DNA from: Aquimarina macrocephali JAMB N27
Lineage (GTDB): Bacteria > Bacteroidota > Bacteroidia > Flavobacteriales > Flavobacteriaceae
Direction: 5' to 3'
NCBI RefSeq assembly: GCF_000520995.1
Contig: NZ_JACA01000003.1
Span: forward strand, 372,001-436,000
DNA: 64,000 nt
Shown: piece after piece, positions 55,787 to 64,000 of the stretch
Layout of the letters: each line of letters starts with the position of its first letter
Position numbering within the stretch: position 1 is the first letter of the stretch
Program-made: the position numbers and the translations under genes
Notes under the pieces: model-generated
Database searches by the model: none
Told to the model about the DNA's origin: nothing
Seen by the model: the letters and a program-made list of their open reading frames with translations, nothing else

Positions 55787-56554
55787 ATGAGTAATGCCAT
55801 AGATAAAAAAATTCTAAATACTTCTGTTGAAAAAGCGTTCAATATTCTAGACTGCTTTTCAACAGATACAATAGAATTGGGTGTTACCGAAATTGCTAAG
55901 CTAATGCACACCAATAAAAGTGCAGTATACAGGATGTTAGCAACTATGGAAGCCCTTAATGTAATTCAACAGAATACAGAAAATGGAAAGTATAGATTGG
56001 GGCTTAAATTATTCGAATTAGGGCAAAAAGTAAGCATCAATAAAAATTTTATATCCAAGGCAAGGCCATTCATGGAAGAATTAGTAAAGCGTGCTGGCGA
56101 GACCGCTCATTTAGCTATTCATAAAAATCAAAAAGTATATTTCTTAGATAAAGTTGTAGGAAGACACGATTTACAAATCAACTCACAAATTGGCACAGAA
56201 AGGCCACTGCATTGTACTGGATTAGGAAAAATTATGCTCGCGTTTGTAGAGCACGATTATAAAAAAATCATTAAAAATCTTGATTTAGAATCAGTCACTA
56301 AAAACACAATAACGGATAAACAAAAATTAATCACCGAAGTGGAAAACATTAAAAGTAATGGTTTTGCTTTGGACCTGGAAGAAAATGAAATAGGATTAGT
56401 ATGTGTCGCCGTTCCTGTTTTTAATACTAAAGGAAAGTTTATTGCCGCAATAAGTACTTCTGGTCCTTCGGCTAGATTTAATGAAAATGAAATTCAAACC
56501 TATACAGGAGATTTAAAACAAACGGCTGAGCAGTTAAAGTACATTTTCAGTTAA
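55787..56554 (+). CDS. IclR-family transcriptional regulator
   Basis: This 255-residue regulator has an N-terminal winged helix-turn-helix (TEIAKLMHTNKSAVYRMLAT, about 44-63) and an IclR effector domain with TAHLAIHKNQKVYFLDKVVG, RPLHCTGLGKIMLAF and FALDLEENEIGLVCVAVPVF. Placed in the middle of the kynurenine operon, it is probably the local repressor. The perfect TGAAACA-C-TGTTTCA palindrome at kynU is its likely site. An aromatic pathway intermediate is the likely inducer, which is inference. Confidence 0.92.
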   Translation: MSNAIDKKILNTSVEKAFNILDCFSTDTIELGVTEIAKLMHTNKSAVYRMLATMEALNVIQQNTENGKYRLGLKLFELGQKVSINKNFISKARPFMEELVKRAGETAHLAIHKNQKVYFLDKVVGRHDLQINSQIGTERPLHCTGLGKIMLAFVEHDYKKIIKNLDLESVTKNTITDKQKLITEVENIKSNGFALDLEENEIGLVCVAVPVFNTKGKFIAAISTSGPSARFNENEIQTYTGDLKQTAEQLKYIFS

Positions 56555-56572
56555 TTAAAAAATTGAGAACGC

Positions 56573-58015
56573 ATGAAAAAAATTAAAAACTATATCAATG
56601 GGGAGTTCAAAGCTCCTATACAAGACCAATGGCTAGATAATTACAATCCATCTACTGGTGATATATATAGTTTAATTCCTAACTCTTCGGCTGCAGATGT
56701 ACAGCTCGCTTATGAAGCTGCCGCACAAGCATTTCCTACTTGGTCAGAAACCCCATTACAACAACGCAGCGAAACCTTAGCCAGGATAGCCTCGTTGATA
56801 ACAGAAAATTTGGATCAACTTGCCCAAGCAGAAGCTATAGATAATGGTAAACCTTTAAGTCTATCTACCAGTGTAGATATCCCAAGAGCATCTTCAAACT
56901 TTCAATTTTTTGCTAATGCAATTACTCAATTTGCAAGTGAAGCGCATGAGAGCACAGGTTTAAATGCTATTAATTTTACCCTAAGACAATCTATAGGTGT
57001 AGTTAGTTGTATTTCTCCATGGAATTTACCGCTCTATTTATTTACCTGGAAAATTGCTCCTGCCCTAGCTGCTGGTAATACGGTAGTAGCCAAACCTAGT
57101 GAAATCACACCAATGACAGCCTATTTACTAGGTGACATTTGTACTAAAGCCGGACTACCAAATGGTGTTTTAAACATTGTTCATGGTTTAGGAAATACTA
57201 CAGGACAGGCTATAATAGAACATCCAAACATTAAAGCTATATCATTTACCGGAGGAACAGCAACAGGTGCACATATTGCCAGAACCGCCGCTCCTATGTT
57301 TAAAAAACTATCCCTGGAATTAGGAGGTAAAAATCCAAATTTGATTTTTGCAGACTGTGACTATGACAAAATGCTTAGTACAACAATAAGATCATCATTT
57401 GCCAATCAAGGACAAATATGCCTCTGCGGTTCTCGAATATTTATTGAACGAACTATTTATGATAAGTTTAAAACAGATTTTATAGCAAAAACCAAAGCAT
57501 TAAAAGTTGGCGCTCCACTTGATCCCGAAACGAACTTAGGGGCATTAGTTTCAAAATCACATCTGGAAAAAGTAAAATCATATATCGATATCGCAAAAGA
57601 AGAAGGAGGCACTATTCTTTGTGGCGGTAATTATGTAACGGTAAATGGTTATGAAAAAGGGTACTATTTACAACCCACTATTATCGAAGTCAACTCTACA
57701 GATTGCAGATTGGCTCAAGAAGAAATTTTTGGACCTGTTGTTACAATCATGCCATTTGACACCGATGATGAAGCTCTGGCCATGGCAAATGATATACGCT
57801 ACGGATTATCCTGTACAATTTGGACAAATAACTTAAACAGAAGTATGCATTTGGCAAAACATATACAAGCTGGTATTGTTTGGATAAATACATGGATGAT
57901 GCGTGATTTACGTACTGCATTTGGAGGTACTAAAGACTCTGGTGTTGGTAGAGAAGGCGGATTTGAGGCCTTAAGGTTTTTTACCGAACCTAAAAACGTT
58001 TGTATACAATATTAA
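56573..58015 (+). CDS. 2-aminomuconate-6-semialdehyde dehydrogenase
   Basis: This 480-residue NAD-dependent aldehyde dehydrogenase has SPWNLP (148-153), catalytic E249 in LSLELGGKNPN and nucleophile C283 in NQGQICLCGS. LRQSIGVVSCISPWN and VWINTWMMRDLRTAFGG are typical of the AMSDH/hydroxymuconic semialdehyde group. It oxidises 2-aminomuconate semialdehyde, the product of ACMS decarboxylase. It lies 18 nt after the IclR gene. Confidence 0.93.
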   Translation: MKKIKNYINGEFKAPIQDQWLDNYNPSTGDIYSLIPNSSAADVQLAYEAAAQAFPTWSETPLQQRSETLARIASLITENLDQLAQAEAIDNGKPLSLSTSVDIPRASSNFQFFANAITQFASEAHESTGLNAINFTLRQSIGVVSCISPWNLPLYLFTWKIAPALAAGNTVVAKPSEITPMTAYLLGDICTKAGLPNGVLNIVHGLGNTTGQAIIEHPNIKAISFTGGTATGAHIARTAAPMFKKLSLELGGKNPNLIFADCDYDKMLSTTIRSSFANQGQICLCGSRIFIERTIYDKFKTDFIAKTKALKVGAPLDPETNLGALVSKSHLEKVKSYIDIAKEEGGTILCGGNYVTVNGYEKGYYLQPTIIEVNSTDCRLAQEEIFGPVVTIMPFDTDDEALAMANDIRYGLSCTIWTNNLNRSMHLAKHIQAGIVWINTWMMRDLRTAFGGTKDSGVGREGGFEALRFFTEPKNVCIQY

Positions 58016-58046
58016 AGAATAATATAAATTTTAAAAAACATCCATA

Positions 58047-58826
58047 ATGAATCTAGGTCTAACTCATAAAAACGCATTAGTTTGTGGGAGTACTCAAGGT
58101 ATAGGAAAAGCATCTGCTAAACAATTAGCCGAATTAGGAGCTAATATTACCTTAGTTGCCAGAAATGAGGAAAAGCTTCAAAACGTTCTAACAGAATTAG
58201 CAACAGATCAGGGGCAATCGCATAATTATATCGTAGCAGATTTTCAGAATCCTGAAAGCTTACAACAAAAAATTTCTGCTACAGAACAGGTTTTTCATAT
58301 TTTAGTAAATAACACTGGCGGGCCGGCTGGAGGACCAGTATTTAATGCCTCTATAGAAGAATTTGAGCGCGCCTTTACCCAGCATCTAAAATGCAATCAT
58401 ATCTTGGCACAAACCGTAGTGCCAGGAATGAAAAAAGAAGGATATGGAAGAATAATTAACATTATTTCAACCTCTGTAAAACAACCATTGAATGGATTGG
58501 GTGTTTCTAATACTATTCGCGGTGCAGTTGCAAACTGGTCTAAAACATTAGCAAATGAACTAGGTGTATTTGGAATTACGGTAAATAACGTATTACCCGG
58601 TGCTACAGCAACAGAACGACTAAATGAAATTATTAATAACAAAGCAACAAAATTAGGTAAATCAATAGAAGAAGCTTCTAATAGCATGAAGAATGAAATA
58701 CCAGCAAAACGATTTGCCAAACCACAAGAAATAGCATATGCCATAGCATTCTTGGCATCTGAAGCTGCATCTTATATCAACGGAATAAACCTTCCTGTTG
58801 ATGGAGGGAGGACAAAGTCCTTATAG
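58047..58826 (+). CDS. SDR-family protein without the usual YxxxK
   Basis: This 259-residue short-chain dehydrogenase-fold protein has the cofactor motif CGSTQGIGKA (near 13-22), NNTGGPAGGP and an IISTSVKQPLNGLGVSNTIR segment. In standard SDRs the last part reads YxxxK; here it reads SNTIR, so the catalytic Tyr is replaced. A subgroup with SNxxR is known in other bacteria, with unclear activity. It lies in the kynurenine operon, so it probably handles a pathway intermediate. Its role is not established. Confidence 0.85.
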   Translation: MNLGLTHKNALVCGSTQGIGKASAKQLAELGANITLVARNEEKLQNVLTELATDQGQSHNYIVADFQNPESLQQKISATEQVFHILVNNTGGPAGGPVFNASIEEFERAFTQHLKCNHILAQTVVPGMKKEGYGRIINIISTSVKQPLNGLGVSNTIRGAVANWSKTLANELGVFGITVNNVLPGATATERLNEIINNKATKLGKSIEEASNSMKNEIPAKRFAKPQEIAYAIAFLASEAASYINGINLPVDGGRTKSL

Positions 58827-58958
58827 TTAACTATTTGTTATTACTAAATACCGATCATAATAATTAAATTTAATACAAAATACTAATCAACAGTGTGGAT
58901 TGTAATGATAGTATTAGCCCTATTGAGTAAAACAACACATATAAATTAAAACAAGCAT

Positions 58959-59489
58959 ATGAGCAATCTAGTTTCACCGTTAAATTTTAAAGCCTGGATA
59001 GACGAACATCGCCATTTACTAAAACCTCCTGTTGGCAATAAATGTGTATGGAAAGATGGAGATTTTATTGTAATGGTTGTTGGAGGGCCAAATAATAGAA
59101 AAGATTATCATTATAATGAGACGCCAGAGTTTTTCTACCAAGTAGAAGGAGATATGGTGTTAAAAATAATAGATAATGGTGAACCTAAAGATGTTCATAT
59201 CAAAGAAGGTGATATTTATCTATTACCTCCCAAAGTTCCGCATTCTCCACAACGAGGAGCAAACACAGTAGGTTTGGTAATTGAATATCCTCGAGAAGAA
59301 AAAATGATGGATGCTCTGGAGTGGTATTGTGAAAATTGCAACACACAACTATATAGAGAAAAATTTGCATTGGATAATATAGAAACTGATATGCCTGTAA
59401 TTTTTGATAAATATTATAGTGATAAAACAAAATGCACTTGTTCTAATTGCGGAAGTGTAATGGATGCTCCAAAAAAGAAAAAACAATAA
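58959..59489 (+). CDS. nbaC: 3-hydroxyanthranilate 3,4-dioxygenase
   Basis: This Fe(II) cupin enzyme opens the ring of 3-hydroxyanthranilate to give 2-amino-3-carboxymuconate semialdehyde. The 176-residue protein has the metal ligands H51, E57 and H95 in DYHYNETPEFFYQ and LPPKVPHSPQR. The bacterial-type rubredoxin-like C-terminus carries C124-x-x-C127 and C161-x-x-C164. A 132-nt gap before it lacks a clear promoter, so it is probably part of the operon. Confidence 0.95.
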   Translation: MSNLVSPLNFKAWIDEHRHLLKPPVGNKCVWKDGDFIVMVVGGPNNRKDYHYNETPEFFYQVEGDMVLKIIDNGEPKDVHIKEGDIYLLPPKVPHSPQRGANTVGLVIEYPREEKMMDALEWYCENCNTQLYREKFALDNIETDMPVIFDKYYSDKTKCTCSNCGSVMDAPKKKKQ

Positions 59490-59534
59490 TCGATTAAAAA
59501 GATCCCTGTATAAATAACAGGAATAACATCTATA

Positions 59535-60617
59535 ATGAAAAGAAAACTTCGCATAAACGGTCATTCACATTTACTTCCATACCCAGAAGAGATTCCTCAG
59601 TTCATGAAAGACAAAGAGATCTTTTGGGTAGATGACGAACGTAAGTACATGTTACAAAAAGGATGGAAACGCCCGGTTACTCATTCTAGTTTTTTCTTAA
59701 ATGAAAAATTAGAATGGATGGAGCAAAATAAAATTGATCATGCAGTAGTATTAAACCTTTCTCAATTATATGGTAACGGTTTACGTCTAGAAGAAATGAA
59801 GCATGCATTACGGTTTCAAAATGATTTTAATGCTCACGTACAGAGCGATCATCCAGATAAGTTCTCCTGTGGTTTTGTAATACATCCCGGGTTCATTAAC
59901 GGAGCACTATGGGAAATGGAGCGTTGTGTAGAAGAATTAGGAATGCATGTACTATGTCTACCAACCCACTTTATGGATTCTATTGGGCAGTGGCGATGTA
60001 TTTTTGATGAAGAAAATGATCCGATTTTTGAGCTAGCAGATAAGTATAAATTGGCTATAGAAGTTCACCCCTATGATGGTGATAAAATGATTAAATTAGA
60101 AAATGTTTCCTGGCGTTTTCATTTAGTATGGATGCTTGCACAATGTGGTGACGCTTATCATTTTTATACTCTTAACGGAATGCAAAGTCGTTATCCCAAC
60201 ATAAGAACTTGCTTCGCACATGGAGGGCAATTAGCACAAATGAATCTAGGAAGACGTATTCAAGGATTTGACGGAAGACCAGACTTGTTTGAAGGGAAAC
60301 AACATCCTCGAAAAGCTGTGGGACATCCTAACATATATTTTGACACTCTAGTACATGACACAGATTCATTAAAACTAACTGTAGACCGACAAGGTAGTAA
60401 TCAAGTAATTATGGGGTTAGACGATCCTTATCCATTGGGAGAAATGGAAAGTGCACCTCAATCATCCTACCCTGGGAAAATACTGGATTTAGCACTGGAT
60501 CGTAATATTATAACTCCACAAGAATATGATGACATCTGGGAAGATAATGTCCTACGTTGGTTATTTGGTGATAATGAAAAAGCAAAACAAGATTTAATTG
60601 ATAAAATTTTGAAATAA
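59535..60617 (+). CDS. nbaD: 2-amino-3-carboxymuconate-6-semialdehyde decarboxylase
   Basis: ACMS decarboxylase is a zinc amidohydrolase-fold enzyme that diverts ACMS away from spontaneous quinolinate formation. The 360-residue protein has H10-x-H12 (NGHSHLLP), EVHPYDG with the third His, CFAHGGQLAQMN and MGLDDPYPLGE with the final metal Asp. The length and motifs fit bacterial ACMSD. It is the last gene of the operon, 46 nt after the dioxygenase gene. Confidence 0.93.
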   Translation: MKRKLRINGHSHLLPYPEEIPQFMKDKEIFWVDDERKYMLQKGWKRPVTHSSFFLNEKLEWMEQNKIDHAVVLNLSQLYGNGLRLEEMKHALRFQNDFNAHVQSDHPDKFSCGFVIHPGFINGALWEMERCVEELGMHVLCLPTHFMDSIGQWRCIFDEENDPIFELADKYKLAIEVHPYDGDKMIKLENVSWRFHLVWMLAQCGDAYHFYTLNGMQSRYPNIRTCFAHGGQLAQMNLGRRIQGFDGRPDLFEGKQHPRKAVGHPNIYFDTLVHDTDSLKLTVDRQGSNQVIMGLDDPYPLGEMESAPQSSYPGKILDLALDRNIITPQEYDDIWEDNVLRWLFGDNEKAKQDLIDKILK

Positions 60618-60809
60618 AGTTATTCAAAAAACACATCATTTGCATTTTGTAACAACAAAGTGAAAAATAAACATTAAATACTGTAAATCTGATTGTTACA
60701 CAGGTTCTGGTATACTAATTTTAGAAAAATACCGTTATTTTCATGAAGTAAAGACATAAGCCTTGAATGTCTATAATAGCTCAAGGAAAAAATCTTAAAA
60801 CCTTTTCAC

Positions 60810-61016
60810 ATGAAAAAAGAACTTTTAAAATTAGCAGGAGCAAAACAATTAGCTAAAGAAACTCAAAAAACTATTCTTGGAGGTAAACCAAAACCAGCTT
60901 CAGATTGTGGAGGTCGCGGCGATATCGAATGTTGTGGTGATGGACCAGGGCAATGCGGATCAGACCCTCACTGTAGTGGAGGTATGTTAAGTGGTGGTCG
61001 TTGCGTTTGCTTCTAA
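60810..61016 (+). CDS. Cys-rich peptide with GG-type leader (RiPP/bacteriocin-like)
   Basis: This 68-residue precursor-like peptide has a helical leader (MKKELLKLAGAKQLAKETQ) ending in the double-glycine site LGG (23-25), as in the Bacteroidota GG-leader natural-product precursors. The 43-residue core holds seven Cys (33, 41, 42, 49, 55, 65, 67) and many Gly and Asp, but almost no aromatic residues. Such peptides are cut and exported by C39-peptidase ABC transporters; none is in the window. It is monocistronic, with a long hairpin after it (61041-61082). Confidence 0.75.
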   Translation: MKKELLKLAGAKQLAKETQKTILGGKPKPASDCGGRGDIECCGDGPGQCGSDPHCSGGMLSGGRCVCF

Positions 61017-61040
61017 ACTAATTAGTAATACCATATACAT

Positions 61041-61082
61041 AAGGCAAAACAATTTGTTAAAACATACAAATTGTTTTGCCTT
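61041..61082 (+). terminator. Hairpin after the GG-leader peptide gene
   Basis: AAGGCAAAACAATTTGT and ACAAATTGTTTTGCCTT form a perfect 17-bp stem around an 8-nt loop. The U-tract is short (TTTC). Confidence 0.7.
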
Positions 61083-61183
61083 TCGTGTATAACTAGTATT
61101 TAAGTAATCAAATAAATACTAGCTTTTTCAATTTAACAAGAGATCTCATCTTAATTTTCTAGATTTGCAAAAAAGCGAATCAT

Positions 61184-61825
61184 ATGCATTTTATTCCCGA
61201 AGAACTGGATACTTACGTAGTAGATCATACTCAAAAAGAACCAGAATTACTACAACAACTAAATCGTGAAACGTATCAAAAAATATTACAGCCCAGAATG
61301 CTTAGTGGTCCCTATCAAGGACGTGTTCTGAGTATGTTATCCAAACTTATTCACCCAAAAAACATATTAGAAATAGGAACGTATACAGGGTATTCTGCTA
61401 TATGTCTGGCTGAAGGAATTCAAAAAGATGGAGAATTACACACCATTGACATTAATGAGGAATTAGAAGATTTTCAAAGAAAATATTTTGATCTTTCTGA
61501 TCATGGAAAACAAATTCATCAACATATTGGTGATGCTACTGAAATTATTCCAAATCTGGATATGAAATTTGATCTGGTATTTATAGATGCCGATAAACCT
61601 AATTATCCTACTTATTTTGAATTGATTATTAATAAAATGAATTCTGGTGGTGTAATTTTATCTGACAATGTATTGTGGAATGGTAAAGTAATCGAAAAAG
61701 TTGATGATGAAGATATTTCGACAAAAGCACTTTTAAAATACAATACCCTTTTAATTGAAGATAAACGAATAGAAACTGTATTATTACCCATTCGAGATGG
61801 GTTAACGATTAGCAGAGTGTTATAA
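61184..61825 (+). CDS. O-methyltransferase, CCoAOMT-like
   Basis: This 213-residue class I methyltransferase belongs to the caffeoyl-CoA OMT / catechol OMT family: ILEIGTYTGYSAICLAEG is the SAM motif, LVFIDADKPNYPTYFE carries the metal-binding Asp, and DNVLWNGKV follows. The metal-binding residues (D and N) are retained. It methylates catechol-like hydroxyls in general; the substrate is unknown. A bidirectional terminator separates it from the subtilase. Confidence 0.92.
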   Translation: MHFIPEELDTYVVDHTQKEPELLQQLNRETYQKILQPRMLSGPYQGRVLSMLSKLIHPKNILEIGTYTGYSAICLAEGIQKDGELHTIDINEELEDFQRKYFDLSDHGKQIHQHIGDATEIIPNLDMKFDLVFIDADKPNYPTYFELIINKMNSGGVILSDNVLWNGKVIEKVDDEDISTKALLKYNTLLIEDKRIETVLLPIRDGLTISRVL

Positions 61826-61829
61826 TTTT

Positions 61830-61875
61830 AAATAAAACAAAGTGGAAAATAAATAATTTCCACTTTGTTTTATTT
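61830..61875. terminator. Bidirectional terminator between O-methyltransferase and subtilase
   Basis: AAATAAAACAAAGTGGAAA and its exact complement form a 19-bp stem around a short AT loop. Confidence 0.85.
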
Positions 61876-61889
61876 AAAATTTATTTATG

Positions 61890-63389
61890 TTATTGAACTG
61901 CTTTTAAGGCATCAATATTACCGTATCCAAATTTACTATTCCGATTAGGGTAAAATTCTCCCGCTCTCTTTAACTTATCAAGCACTTGAGCTCTAGTCAT
62001 ATTAGGATTACGTGCCCATACTAAAGCAGCAATTCCTGCTGTGGTAGCTGTCGCTACAGAAGATCCTCCTACATAAGTTTGTGTTCCTGTATTAAATCCT
62101 ATAACAGGCACATTTCTACTTGCATCTCCAGCTCTTTCCATTACAATGGTAAAATCAATTTTACTTCCATCATGGCAGATATTACAACGATTATATCCAT
62201 TATCCTTTATTCCAGTAACAGCTACTGTTTCAGACATGCTTGCGGGAAAAATAACTCCGTACCAATTTGTAAACGTAGTAGATGTTCCGCCTGCAGCAAC
62301 AATCATTTTACCCTTGCCGTAAGCATACCTTACAGCATCTTTTACATTACCAATAGACCAGGGATATCCAACAGACATAGAAATAATCTTAACATCTCCC
62401 CTATTTCCTAACGCTTTTAAAGCATTACTAACTCCTTTTCGTTCATGATAATCATTTAATACTACATCTTCTGTCCCTCTATAGGCAACCAGATTACAGT
62501 TATATGCTACACCTACAGGCATAAAATCATTGTTACGTGGTGATGCTATTGCTGATGCCATTGAAGTACCATGCCCACATTTATCATTTGGGCCATCCAG
62601 ATTATTAGACCACCACCATGGAGAATCGATAAAAGTACCATATCGTTGTACAAACCTTCCATTAGAGGCTCCATCATTAAATCCACCACCAAGTAAATTT
62701 TGACTTGCAGAAATTCCTGTATCAATCAAACCAACAGTTATACCTGCCCCCGTACTATAATTCCAGGCCTGTGGTACTTTATGAATATCAAAATTCCAAG
62801 GTAATCGTGCATTGGGTGAAATTACTCTATAATCCCCGCTATTTATAGATTGTCCACTTTTACTACATCCTGCAGATTTCTGTTGGTTTGAATTATCTTC
62901 TTGTAGGTAAAAGCCATAACCAATTGGGTCTAAGTAACGAATTTGATCTGCCTTTTGTAAAGCTTTTATGGTCTCTAAACTAGTAACTTTCACATCGGTT
63001 ACATTAAGTATTTCATCGGCTGATATTACAGAGCTAGATTTACTCGCTCCTTCTTTAGACTGTATAATATTATATACATTTTCCCTAGCTTCATTTAATC
63101 TTGGTGATCTTTGGATAGAGAAGCTTTCATCTTTTTCTCCAAAACCAACACTTAAAACTTCTCCGCCATGCACTACAGCGCTCCAAAGTACAGCCGAGGG
63201 TGCTTTCATCCAGTTTACATCGCCATTTTGTTTTAATTCGCCTTCGATGTACGAATTAACTTCTGGTACAGAAAGTAATTTTTGAGATTCAGAAACTTCT
63301 GAATTTGGTTCTACAATTTCATTAGGATTTTCTTTAGAGCAAGAAAATGCAAGAATTAGTCCTAAAGCTAGAAGAGTAATCTTTTTCAT
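61890..63389 (-). CDS. S8 subtilisin-like serine protease lipoprotein
   Basis: This 499-residue protein has a lipobox (LGLILAFSC) and an N-terminal propeptide-like region to about residue 165. The subtilase domain has the catalytic triad in GLIDTGI (Asp), CGHGTSMAS (His) and GGSSVATATTAG (Ser). No C-terminal sorting domain is seen. The ATG at 63389 is chosen, since an upstream start at 63467 adds 26 residues before the lipoprotein signal. It is expected at the cell surface. Its target is unknown. Confidence 0.92.
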   Translation of the reverse strand: MKKITLLALGLILAFSCSKENPNEIVEPNSEVSESQKLLSVPEVNSYIEGELKQNGDVNWMKAPSAVLWSAVVHGGEVLSVGFGEKDESFSIQRSPRLNEARENVYNIIQSKEGASKSSSVISADEILNVTDVKVTSLETIKALQKADQIRYLDPIGYGFYLQEDNSNQQKSAGCSKSGQSINSGDYRVISPNARLPWNFDIHKVPQAWNYSTGAGITVGLIDTGISASQNLLGGGFNDGASNGRFVQRYGTFIDSPWWWSNNLDGPNDKCGHGTSMASAIASPRNNDFMPVGVAYNCNLVAYRGTEDVVLNDYHERKGVSNALKALGNRGDVKIISMSVGYPWSIGNVKDAVRYAYGKGKMIVAAGGTSTTFTNWYGVIFPASMSETVAVTGIKDNGYNRCNICHDGSKIDFTIVMERAGDASRNVPVIGFNTGTQTYVGGSSVATATTAGIAALVWARNPNMTRAQVLDKLKRAGEFYPNRNSKFGYGNIDALKAVQ

Positions 63390-63735
63390 TTTTAGAATAA
63401 GTTTTAAGAGTTTGTGTGTAAAAAGTTGATAGATGACAATTTTGTAAAAATTACAAATAATTATCATTTTAATAATTTCAAAGCTAATGTATTAAATTAT
63501 ATTTAAATATTTAGCAATTAAATTATCATATAATCAGAAAAAAGATCAATATTATGCTTGCATAAGACTAAAAAAAGCTACTAAAGCCTTGTAACAAGTC
63601 AGTGTTCACGGGGAGTTTAATCGTTTGCTATTAAAAATAAAAATGTTTTAAAAAAATATTCACTTTTTTGAATATTAATTAGAATTTACAAGGAGAAATA
63701 AACAAAAAAATACATTTATGAAAGGATATCGCAAT

Positions 63736-64000
63736 TTAGAATTTGCGTTTTATTGGACCAGTAACTTTATCAATATCATCTTTTACCTGGTCGATCTCCT
63801 TTTTTATATCAGACGTAATAGAAGTAGGAATATCGGTATCAATACCATGCTTTTCTGCACTTTTGGTAATCTCGGTTTTGATATCATTGGTAGCGTCTTT
63901 AACTATGCGCATTCCTTTACCTAATCCCCGTGCAATCTCAGGAATCTTATCTGCACCAAAAACCATTACCAATATAAAAACAATAAAGGCTATCTCGGTT
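63736..64000 (-). CDS. TatA/TatB-like translocase subunit, 5' end outside window
   Basis: The first codons lie beyond the window. The visible part starts EIAFIVFILVMVFGADKIPE, the TatA transmembrane helix and hinge, then the amphipathic ARGLGKGMRIVKDA helix and an acidic/basic tail ending IKRKF. It is part of the twin-arginine export pore. The FG-x-x-KIPE-x-AR-x-LGK pattern fits TatA/E more than TatB. The plus-strand frame over the same bases is a shadow. Confidence 0.88.
   Translation of the reverse strand, partial: TEIAFIVFILVMVFGADKIPEIARGLGKGMRIVKDATNDIKTEITKSAEKHGIDTDIPTSITSDIKKEIDQVKDDIDKVTGPIKRKF

Noticed and set aside
60720..60790. CCTTGA/TCAAGG inverted repeat before the GG-leader peptide gene
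   Set aside because: Arms are only six bases with a long spacer, and no second copy was seen, so chance cannot be excluded.
63718..63924. 68-codon plus-strand frame at the right end
   Set aside because: Antisense to the clear TatA-like gene; no supporting features.

Overview
The window is AT-rich chromosomal DNA from a member of the Bacteroidota, very probably a marine Flavobacteriaceae (Aquimarina-like by feel, which is inference). The evidence is the TANNTTTG-type -7 promoter boxes with few Shine-Dalgarno sequences, signal peptides ending in SQ or AQ, the fused SecDF, TypA, CreD with its winged-helix regulator, and several Bacteroidota-only families (DUF2911, DUF6588-like, GG-leader peptides). 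I saw no rRNA, tRNA, CRISPR array, insertion sequence or prophage.

Layout. 0-7.5 kb: exported M23 peptidase, a TPR protein with an outer-membrane barrel, FtsE and a CsaA-like protein. 7.5-11.2 kb: a candidate C-rich small RNA with two palindromic terminators, then typA, kdsA and a DUF1801 gene. 11.2-14.1 kb: decayed gene remnants, then an exported catalase with an exported ankyrin protein. 14.2-18.8 kb: a membrane-protein cluster (winged-helix regulator, Coq4-like, DUF1361, CreD) with two matching palindromic operators. 18.9-31.8 kb: DUF192, secDF, mdh, gyrB, an astacin protease, asnB and DUF2911. 31.8-33.7 kb: a long gap that carries four tandem, unannotated 32-residue peptide genes. 33.7-47.4 kb: queE, an exported RidA, a HerA-like ATPase, hydrolases, rluF, a sterol-desaturase-like protein, an aldehyde dehydrogenase, a frameshifted methyltransferase and a beta-propeller. 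47.7-52.4 kb: a repeat-built small protein, an AraC regulator and its apparent regulon. 52.5-60.6 kb: a kynurenine catabolic operon. 60.8-64 kb: a Cys-rich GG-leader peptide, an O-methyltransferase, a subtilase and the 3' part of a tatA-like gene.

How the genes work together. kynU, kmo, the 3-hydroxyanthranilate dioxygenase, the ACMS decarboxylase, the semialdehyde dehydrogenase and the aminomuconate deaminase form the meta-cleavage route from kynurenine to oxalocrotonate. A perfect IclR/KdgR-type palindrome lies at the predicted transcription start of kynU, and an IclR gene lies inside the operon. The AraC gene at 48.2 kb is followed by three promoters. Each carries a GGGAAA direct repeat with 21-bp spacing placed exactly 37 bp before the -7 box, so a local regulon is likely.

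The most novel item is the family of four 32-residue peptides at 31.9-33.5 kb. They are equal in length, diverged in sequence, all on the minus strand, and share the pattern F-[LI]-[KR]-x-L-P-x-A. Two have full Bacteroidota promoters. Their function is unknown.
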